Assembly (NCBI GenBank): GCA_036557785.1
Contig: DATBGZ010000045.1
Coordinates: forward strand, 38,747 to 102,746
DNA: 64,000 nucleotides
Source of the DNA: DATBGZ01 sp036557785
Lineage (GTDB): Bacteria > Actinomycetota > Actinomycetes > Mycobacteriales > Micromonosporaceae
Direction of reading: 5' to 3'
The notes beneath the pieces are model-generated. The model did no database searches and had not been told where the DNA came from. It worked only from the letters and a program-made list of their open reading frames with translations. Both the position numbers and the translations under genes were made by a program. Below, piece after piece: positions 58,534 to 64,000 of the stretch (position 1 is its first letter; the number at the start of each line of letters is the position of its first letter).

Positions 58534-59529
58534 GTGTCCCGATCCCGGACCGAGCGGCTCGTCAACCTGGTGATCTGCCTGCTCTCCACGCGGCGGTTCC
58601 TGACCGCGGCGCAGATCGCCGCGACCGTGCCCGGCTACGAACACGACGCGTCCGACCCTCGCGAGCACGAGGCGTTCCAGCGCAAGTTCGAGCGCGACAA
58701 GGCGGAGCTCCGCGACTTGGGCGTGCCGCTCGAGACCGGCACCACGAGCGTCTTCGACCCTGAGCCCGGCTACCGCATCGCCCGGCGCGACTACGCCCTG
58801 CCCGACCTGCGACTGGCGCCCGACGAGACGGCGGCGGTCGGCATCGCGGCCCGGCTCTGGCAGCACGCCGGCATGGCGGCGGCCGCATCCTCCGGCCTGC
58901 TCAAGCTGCGCGCCGCCGGCGTCGACGTCGACATGTCCGCGACCCTTGGCGTCGAGCCGCTCGTCACCGCGGACCCGGCGTTCGAGCCGCTGCAGACCGC
59001 GGCGCGGCTGCGGCAGGAGGTGCGCTTCGAGTACCGCATCCCCGAGGAGGACACCGCGCGGACCCGCCGGCTGCAGCCCTGGGGAGTGGTCTCGTGGCGG
59101 GGCCGGTGGTACGTCGTGGGCTACGACCTGGAGCGTGAGGCGAGCCGGAGCTTTCGCATGTCCCGCGTGGTCGGCCCGGTGGTGACGGTCGGCGCACCGG
59201 AGGCGTTCACCCCGCCGCCAGATCTGGACCTGTTCGACTATGTCTCCCGGTGGTCCACGCCGATGGAGCAACCCAACCGGGCGACGGTGCTGCTGCGGCC
59301 GGGCCGTGCGGCGGGCGTCCGGCGGCGTGCGGAGAGCGTGACGCCCGGCCCGGACGGGGACCGGGCACAGGTGCGCTACTCCGACCCGGACTCGTTCGCG
59401 CGGTGGATCGTCGGTTATGGCGCCGACGTGGTGGTGGAGGAGCCCGACGAGGTCCGCAAGGCAGTGGTGGCCCGGCTGCGGGAGCTGGTCGAGACGCTGG
59501 CACCGGCATCCGAGGAGGCATCGGTATGA
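58534..59529 (+). CDS. pafB: WYL-domain regulator PafB
   Basis: 331 residues from a GTG. An N-terminal winged helix (RLVNLVICLLSTRRFLTAAQ and KFERDKAELRDLGVPLE) is followed by a WYL domain (about 140-230) with RRLQPWGVVSWRGRWYVVGY and DLEREASRSFRMSRVVGPV, then a C-terminal extension. With PafC it forms the heterodimeric activator PafBC, which in mycobacteria drives the LexA-independent DNA-damage response. It is coupled to pafC by an ATGA overlap. Confidence 0.93.
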   Translation: MSRSRTERLVNLVICLLSTRRFLTAAQIAATVPGYEHDASDPREHEAFQRKFERDKAELRDLGVPLETGTTSVFDPEPGYRIARRDYALPDLRLAPDETAAVGIAARLWQHAGMAAAASSGLLKLRAAGVDVDMSATLGVEPLVTADPAFEPLQTAARLRQEVRFEYRIPEEDTARTRRLQPWGVVSWRGRWYVVGYDLEREASRSFRMSRVVGPVVTVGAPEAFTPPPDLDLFDYVSRWSTPMEQPNRATVLLRPGRAAGVRRRAESVTPGPDGDRAQVRYSDPDSFARWIVGYGADVVVEEPDEVRKAVVARLRELVETLAPASEEASV

Positions 59530-60584
59530 CCCAGGCATCGGCGGAGAGGCGGGCGGGGGAGCGGCTGGGGCGGCTGCTGAACCTGGTGCCCTATCTGCTG
59601 GCCCGTCCCGGCATCGCGGTCGCCGACGCGGCCGCCGACCTCGGCGTCACCGAGCGGCAACTGCGCGACGACCTCGAGCTGCTCTGGGTCTGCGGCCTGC
59701 CCGGCTACGGCCCCGGGGACCTGATCGACATGGCCTTCGACGGCGGCCGGGTGACCGTGACCTACGACGCGGGCATCGACCGGCCGCTTCGCCTGAACCA
59801 TGACGAGGCGCTGGCATTGATCGTGGCGCTGCGCATGCTCGCGCAGTTGCCGTCCGGCGCGGACCTGCCCGAAGGCAACACCCGTGACGCGGTGGAGCGG
59901 GCGCTGGCAAAGATCGAGTCCGCCGCAGGCGACGCCGCCGCGGGGATTCCGGTGGCGGTGGGGCTGCCGGGCACCTCGGGCGAGGAGCGGATCGCCCAGC
60001 TCCAAGCAGCGGTGCAGCGGCGCCGGGCCCTGCGCATGACCTACTACACCGCGACCCGGGACGAGCTGACCGAGCGGGTGGTCGATCCCATGCGGGTGCT
60101 GGTCGTGGGCGCCCACGCGTACCTGGAGGCGTGGTGCCGGCGGGCCGAGGCGGTACGGATGTTCCGGGCGGACCGCATCGACGACTGCACCGAGCTGGAC
60201 GAGCCGTCGAATCCGCCGCCCGACGCCCGTCCCGCCGACGTACGCGCCGGAGTCTTCACCCCCAGCCCCGAGAATCCGCTCGTGACGCTACGGGTCGGCC
60301 GGTGGGCCCGTTGGATCACCGAGTACTACCCGTGCGAGCGCATCGTCGCCGAGTCGGGCGACCAGTGGCTGGTCTCCCTGCGCGCCTCCGACCTGGCATG
60401 GGCCCGCCGTCTCGTGCTCGGTCTCGGCTCCGAGGTCAGCGTCGTCTCGCCGCCGGAACTCGTCGAGGCCGTACGGCTCGAGGCGCAGGCCGCGCTGCGC
60501 GCGTACGGTGTCGAGGCTGGCGACGGCCGCCCGGCCTCACGGCCAGAGCGTCCAAGCACGGTCCCGGTCCCGCAGAGCCGGTAG
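59526..60584 (+). CDS. pafC: WYL-domain regulator PafC
   Basis: 352 residues from the ATG at 59526 overlapping the pafB stop. N-terminal winged helix (RLLNLVPYLLARPGIAVADA, VTERQLRDDLELLWVCGLPG) and WYL domain (about 160-230) with RRRALRMTYYTATRDELTER and VLVVGAHAYLEAWCRRAEAV, followed by the C-terminal WCX-like region WITEYYPCERIVAES. It is the partner of PafB in the DNA-damage activator; both partners usually sit beside pafA. A Pro/Arg-rich tail of about 25 residues ends the protein. Confidence 0.93.
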   Translation: MTQASAERRAGERLGRLLNLVPYLLARPGIAVADAAADLGVTERQLRDDLELLWVCGLPGYGPGDLIDMAFDGGRVTVTYDAGIDRPLRLNHDEALALIVALRMLAQLPSGADLPEGNTRDAVERALAKIESAAGDAAAGIPVAVGLPGTSGEERIAQLQAAVQRRRALRMTYYTATRDELTERVVDPMRVLVVGAHAYLEAWCRRAEAVRMFRADRIDDCTELDEPSNPPPDARPADVRAGVFTPSPENPLVTLRVGRWARWITEYYPCERIVAESGDQWLVSLRASDLAWARRLVLGLGSEVSVVSPPELVEAVRLEAQAALRAYGVEAGDGRPASRPERPSTVPVPQSR

Positions 60585-60609
60585 CGAGAGCGTGGGCGGC
60601 GGCCACCGG

Positions 60610-60615
60610 TAGGGT
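60610..60615 (+). promoter_or_regulatory. -10 element of the small membrane-protein gene
   Basis: TAGGGT lies 8 nt before the GTG at 60624. Confidence 0.3.
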
Positions 60616-60623
60616 CGGGTGCT

Positions 60624-60878
60624 GTGACGGCAGTGGCGTGGGTCAGCTGGAGTGCGGTGGTGCTCGGCGTCGCGCTGGTGGTCGTCGCGGTGACGTCACT
60701 CACCGGCCGGCAGCGCCCGCTGCGGCGAGCCCTGCGCCGGCTCTCCTGGCGGGCCGAGGCGGTGCGCCGGCTCCAGGCGAGAGCGACCGCCACGCAGGAC
60801 CGGCTCGCGGCCCTGCAGGCCGACGCCGAACGGATACGGGAGCACGCCCGGCGACGGGTCGGCCCTGACGGCCCGTAA
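60624..60878 (+). CDS. Small single-pass membrane protein with a coiled coil
   Basis: 84 residues from a GTG. One N-terminal membrane helix (residues 5-26, VSWSAVVLGVALVVVAVTSL) is followed by a basic, coiled-coil-like tail: LSWRAEAVRRLQARATATQD and RLAALQADAERIREHARR. It lies between pafC and tatA. The size and layout (helix, basic amphipathic region) recall TatB-like proteins only loosely; it lacks the usual TatA/B F-G hinge. A function is not known. Confidence 0.6.
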   Translation: MTAVAWVSWSAVVLGVALVVVAVTSLTGRQRPLRRALRRLSWRAEAVRRLQARATATQDRLAALQADAERIREHARRRVGPDGP

Positions 60879-60963
60879 CCAGATCGTCAGCCGGGCACCG
60901 GTCGGCTTCGCCCGGACCGCACGTAGTATGGGTCGCGTCCTTCGAGGTCTGTGAGGTGGACCG

Positions 60964-61212
60964 ATGCGTCTTTCGTGGTGGCACATCGTCATCATCATCC
61001 TGGTCGTGCTACTGCTCTTCGGATCCAAGCGCCTGCCCGACCTCGCCCGCTCCCTGGGCCGCTCCATGCGGATCATCAAGGCCGAGACCCGGGGTCTCAT
61101 GGAGGACGACGTGGCCGCCAAGGCGGAGCCGAAGACGGGCCGGCAGCCGCTGACCAGCGACGATGAGGCCTCGCCGATCGTCGACCCGGTCACGCGCAAG
61201 ACCGACAAGTAG
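60964..61212 (+). CDS. tatA: Twin-arginine translocase subunit TatA
   Basis: 82 residues. The N-terminal helix (SWWHIVIIILVVLLLF) ends in the conserved hinge GSKRLPDLARSLGRSM, in which the usual F-G-x-K-K-L-P reads F-G-S-K-R-L-P. An amphipathic helix and a charged disordered tail follow. TatA forms the membrane pore that moves folded proteins exported by a twin-arginine signal, such as the PotD-like lipoprotein of this window. It is followed by tatC. AGGTGG lies just before the ATG. Confidence 0.93.
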   Translation: MRLSWWHIVIIILVVLLLFGSKRLPDLARSLGRSMRIIKAETRGLMEDDVAAKAEPKTGRQPLTSDDEASPIVDPVTRKTDK

Positions 61213-61231
61213 CGCGCCCGGGCCAGTCACC

Positions 61232-62125
61232 GTGAGCCCGGCGAAGCAGCAGCGCCCGTCGAACTTCCAGCGCGCGGCGGACGGCTCGATGACCCTCATC
61301 GAGCACATCCGCGAGCTGCGCAGCCGGCTGCTCAAATCGAGCATCGCGATCACCCTCGCCGCGATCGTCGCCTATTTCCTGTTCGCCTCGCGGGTGCAGT
61401 CCTTCGTCATCCAGCCCTACTGCGACTTCCAACTCGCGAAGACGCACAACGCCACCTGCCAGATGAACGCGTCCGGGGTGCTCGACGCGTTCATGCTCCA
61501 GCTCAAGATCGGGCTCTACCTGGGTCTGGCCATCTCCTCCCCGGTCTGGCTGTACCAACTCTGGGCCTTCATCGCGCCGGGCCTGCACAAGCGCGAGCGC
61601 AAGTTCGCCTACATCTTCGCCGGCGCCGCGGCCCCGCTCTTCCTCGTCGGCATGTGGCTGGGCTTCGAGCTGATGCGGCGCAGCATCCGGTTCTTCCTCG
61701 GCATCACCGACAACCTCACGCTCACCCTGGACATCACCGGGTACTTCGACTTCGTGACCGCGGTGATGCTCGTCTTCGGCATCGGCTTCGAGTTCCCGGT
61801 GCTGGTCGCGATGCTCAACTTCGCGGGCATCGTCAGCGCCAAGCGCCTGCTCGGCTGGTGGCGGCCGGCGATCTTCCTGATGTTCCTCTTCGCGGCGCTC
61901 GTCACACCCACACCCGATCCGTTCGGCATGACGATCCTGGCTTCGTGCATCGCGGTGCTCTACTTCGCGGCGGTGGCGGTCGCCTTCATCAACGACCGCC
62001 GGCGTGCCCGCCGGGCCTCCACGGCCGGTCTGGATGATGACCAGGTGGCCCCGATCGAGCCGGTGTCCCCTGTGGACGCTCCGACGTGGGGCGTGCACGG
62101 GTCTTCTGACGGCAGACCGGAGTGA
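61232..62125 (+). CDS. tatC: Twin-arginine translocase subunit TatC
   Basis: 297 residues from the GTG at 61232. Six membrane helices. Conserved parts: MTLIEHIRELRSRLLKSSIA at the N terminus, the glutamate of the first cytoplasmic helix (HIREL), YLGLAISSPVWLYQLWAFIA and PGLHKRERKFAYIF. The signal-peptide-binding first loop is intact. TatC recognises the twin-arginine signal. Its cytoplasmic tail is acidic and extended. The stop overlaps the start of the next gene as GTGA. Confidence 0.95.
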   Translation: MSPAKQQRPSNFQRAADGSMTLIEHIRELRSRLLKSSIAITLAAIVAYFLFASRVQSFVIQPYCDFQLAKTHNATCQMNASGVLDAFMLQLKIGLYLGLAISSPVWLYQLWAFIAPGLHKRERKFAYIFAGAAAPLFLVGMWLGFELMRRSIRFFLGITDNLTLTLDITGYFDFVTAVMLVFGIGFEFPVLVAMLNFAGIVSAKRLLGWWRPAIFLMFLFAALVTPTPDPFGMTILASCIAVLYFAAVAVAFINDRRRARRASTAGLDDDQVAPIEPVSPVDAPTWGVHGSSDGRPE

Positions 62126-63018
62126 GCGGCGTCGTCGCGGTGCTGCGCAACCCGACCGCGGGTCGCGGCAAGCACCGCCACGGCGTCACCGCTGCCATCG
62201 CGTCGCTGACGTCGGCCGGCCATACGGTAAAGATGCTCGATGCGAACAGTCGCGACGAGGCGGACGCCGTCTGCCGCCACGCGGTCGGCGACGGGGCGGC
62301 GGCGCTGGTCGTCGCGGGTGGTGACGGCACCGTCCACATCGGACTCCAGGCGGTCGCCGGCACGGGCGTCGGCTTCGGGGTGATCCCGACCGGCACCGGC
62401 AACGACTTCGCCCGGGCGGTCGGCGTGCCGATCGACCCGGCGCGGGCCGGCCACGCGGCGGCTCAGGCGCTGGATCAGGGCCGCCGCCGAGTGGTCGACC
62501 TGGCGCGGATGAGCACGCCCGACGGGTACCGGCAGTGGTTCGGCGCGGTTCTCGCGGCCGGCTTCGACGCGCTGGTCAACGAGCGCGCCAACGCGATGCG
62601 CTGGCCCAAGGGCCGACGCCGCTACGACATCGCCACGTTCGTCGAGCTGCTCGGTCTGCGTGCCCGCCGGTACCGGGTCACCCTCGACGGACAGGTCCTC
62701 GAGCAGGCCGCGAACCTGGTCGCGGTGGGCAATGCCCCTTGCTACGGGGGTGGCCTGCGGATGTGCCCCGACGCGGACCTCACCGACGGACTGCTCGACG
62801 TGGTCGTCGGCGGTCCGATCAGCAGGCTGACCCTGCTGCGCCTGTACCCGAAGGTGTTCCAGGGCACCCACGTGGACCACCCGAAGGTGACCAGCTACCG
62901 GGCCGGCACGGTCACGATCGAGGCCGACGGGATCATCGGCTACGCCGACGGCGAGCGCACCCGGGCGCTACCCCTGACCGTGACCGCGGAGCCCGGCGCC
63001 CTGCGCGTCCTGGTGTAG
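62122..63018 (+). CDS. Diacylglycerol/sphingosine-kinase-like lipid kinase
   Basis: 298 residues from the GTG at 62122, overlapping tatC. The DAGK catalytic domain has VVAVLRNPTAGRGK, the nucleotide motif VVAGGDGTVHIGLQAVAG and GVIPTGTGNDFARAVG. The C-terminal beta-sandwich has NAPCYGGGLRMCPDADLTDG and the ending PKVTSYRAGTVTIEADG. Enzymes of this family phosphorylate diacylglycerol or related lipids. The gene is commonly found downstream of tatC and before helY in actinobacteria. Confidence 0.88.
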   Translation: MSGVVAVLRNPTAGRGKHRHGVTAAIASLTSAGHTVKMLDANSRDEADAVCRHAVGDGAAALVVAGGDGTVHIGLQAVAGTGVGFGVIPTGTGNDFARAVGVPIDPARAGHAAAQALDQGRRRVVDLARMSTPDGYRQWFGAVLAAGFDALVNERANAMRWPKGRRRYDIATFVELLGLRARRYRVTLDGQVLEQAANLVAVGNAPCYGGGLRMCPDADLTDGLLDVVVGGPISRLTLLRLYPKVFQGTHVDHPKVTSYRAGTVTIEADGIIGYADGERTRALPLTVTAEPGALRVLV

Positions 63019-63069
63019 CCCGGCCCCCCGGCCGTACGGTCTGCCGGCCGTGGCGGGGTGCCAACCGAC

Positions 63070-63075
63070 TAGCCT
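63070..63075 (+). promoter_or_regulatory. -10 element of helY
   Basis: TAGCCT lies 7 nt before the ATG at 63083, consistent with a leaderless transcript. Confidence 0.4.
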
Positions 63076-63082
63076 GGCGTCT

Positions 63083-64000
63083 ATGACCAGCCCCGCCGAG
63101 CGGTACGCGGCGGCTCGCCGGCGGGCCGACCTGGCCGCCCGACTCCCACGCCTGATGGAGTTCGCGGCACAGCTGTCCTTCGAGCTCGATCCGTTCCAGC
63201 ACGAGGCGTGCGAGGCGTTGGAGCAGGGCACCGGGGTGCTCGTCTGCGCCCCGACCGGCGCCGGCAAGACCGTGGTCGGCGAGTTCGCCGTGCACCTGGC
63301 CCTCGCCCAGGGGCGCAAGTGCTTCTACACGACCCCGATCAAGGCGTTGTCGAACCAGAAGTACAACGACCTCGTGCGCGCGCACGGGTCGACGAAGGTC
63401 GGCCTGCTCACGGGCGACAACTCGATCAACGGCGACGCCCCGGTGGTCGTGATGACCACCGAGGTGCTGCGCAACATGCTCTACGCCGGGTCGGCGACCC
63501 TGTCCGGCCTCGGTTACGTGGTGCTGGACGAGGTGCACTACCTCGCCGACCGGTTCCGCGGCGCGGTCTGGGAAGAGGTCATCATCCACCTCGCCGACTC
63601 GGTGCAAGTGGTGGCCCTGTCGGCGACCGTGAGCAACGCCGAGGAGTTCGGCAACTGGCTCACCGAGGTCCAGGGGGGCACCACCGTTATCGTGGACGAG
63701 CACCGGCCGGTGCCGCTGGGGCAGCACGTGCTCGCCGAGGGCCGTCTCTACGACCTGTTCGTGGCGGACGCCCAGGTCAACTCGGAGCTGACCCGGCTGG
63801 TCCGGCGGGAGGAGTGGGCCTACCGCAAGGCGCCCACCCGGCCTGGCCGGGGTGGCCGCCGGACGGTGCGCCAGCGCCCGCCGAGCCGGCCGCAGATCAT
63901 CGAGCGGCTGGACACGGCGGGGCTGCTGCCCGCCATCACGTTCATCTTCAGTCGGGCCGGCTGCGACGGGGCGGTCCGGCAGTGCCTAAACGCCAAGATC
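63083..64000 (+). CDS. helY: Ski2-like DEAD/DEAH helicase HelY (N-terminal part, runs off the right edge)
   Basis: 306 codons are present from the ATG at 63083 and the frame continues past the window. Motifs in order: LSFELDPFQHEACEALEQG (Q-like region), motif I APTGAGKTVVGEF (about residue 56), motif Ia TPIKALSNQKYNDL, motif II LDEVHYLADRFRG, motif III LSATVSNAEEFG, and the start of domain 2 at ITFIFSRAGCDGAV. The Arg/Gly/Pro-rich insert (RPGRGGRRTVRQRPPS) between the two lobes is usual for HelY. The protein is a probable RNA helicase of the Ski2/Mtr4 class; the position after tatC matches mycobacterial Rv2092c. Confidence 0.9.
   Translation, partial: MTSPAERYAAARRRADLAARLPRLMEFAAQLSFELDPFQHEACEALEQGTGVLVCAPTGAGKTVVGEFAVHLALAQGRKCFYTTPIKALSNQKYNDLVRAHGSTKVGLLTGDNSINGDAPVVVMTTEVLRNMLYAGSATLSGLGYVVLDEVHYLADRFRGAVWEEVIIHLADSVQVVALSATVSNAEEFGNWLTEVQGGTTVIVDEHRPVPLGQHVLAEGRLYDLFVADAQVNSELTRLVRREEWAYRKAPTRPGRGGRRTVRQRPPSRPQIIERLDTAGLLPAITFIFSRAGCDGAVRQCLNAKI

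Noticed and set aside
1..64000. CRISPR arrays, insertion sequences, rRNA or tRNA genes and prophage genes
   Set aside because: Nothing with the needed repeats, transposase motifs, T-loop sequence or phage genes was seen on either strand by reading.

Overview
The window is chromosomal DNA from a very GC-rich actinobacterium. The strongest evidence is a complete Pup-proteasome locus: arc/mpa, dop, pup, prcB, prcA, pafA, pafB and pafC, followed by tatA, tatC, a diacylglycerol-kinase-like gene and helY. The order recB-like, site-2 protease, trmI, ferredoxin, arc, dop, pup, prcBA ... pafABC, tatAC, helY is typical of mycelial and related actinobacteria, but the genus cannot be fixed by eye. Many genes have a TANNNT -10 hexamer 6-8 nt before the start codon, the usual actinobacterial layout for leaderless mRNAs.

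Layout. 1-14.5 kb is mixed housekeeping: a partial GntR regulator, an AlaA-type aminotransferase, a 42-residue membrane protein, a membrane protein with an L7/L12-like tail and a frameshifted partner, a PAC2 protein, cobalamin-dependent methionine synthase, a LAL-type LuxR regulator, a His-rich membrane protein, an SNF2 helicase and a secreted prodomain-like protein. 14.5-20.5 kb is a surface-glycan block: an FAD-dependent mutase-like enzyme, a polyprenol-phosphate glycosyltransferase and two polytopic membrane proteins. A HAD phosphatase follows.

21.4-35.6 kb is the most interesting stretch. It is a catabolic regulon with two phytoene-desaturase-like flavoproteins, a class III aminotransferase, a Rieske oxygenase, a complete spermidine/putrescine-type ABC importer, an ADP-forming acyl-CoA synthetase, a BetI-like TetR repressor and an acyl-CoA dehydrogenase. 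The same partly palindromic operator lies at its three promoter regions. A plausible reading is uptake and oxidative breakdown of an unidentified amine or quaternary-ammonium compound that ends as an acyl-CoA.

35.7-45.6 kb holds a VOC protein, a LolCDE/MacB-like ABC exporter with four TCAGGG repeats upstream, a RecB-like nuclease, a site-2 protease, TrmI, a conserved actinobacterial protein, a membrane protein and a ferredoxin. 45.7-64 kb is the proteasome locus. A block of six genes (NUDIX, an unknown 442-residue protein, a GT2 enzyme and three dTDP-rhamnose-type genes) lies between prcA and pafA. Short leaderless ORFs precede and overlap arc and dop; the arc one carries three cysteines in five residues. 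No CRISPR array, insertion sequence, rRNA or tRNA gene was seen, and no gene-free stretch exceeds 300 bases.
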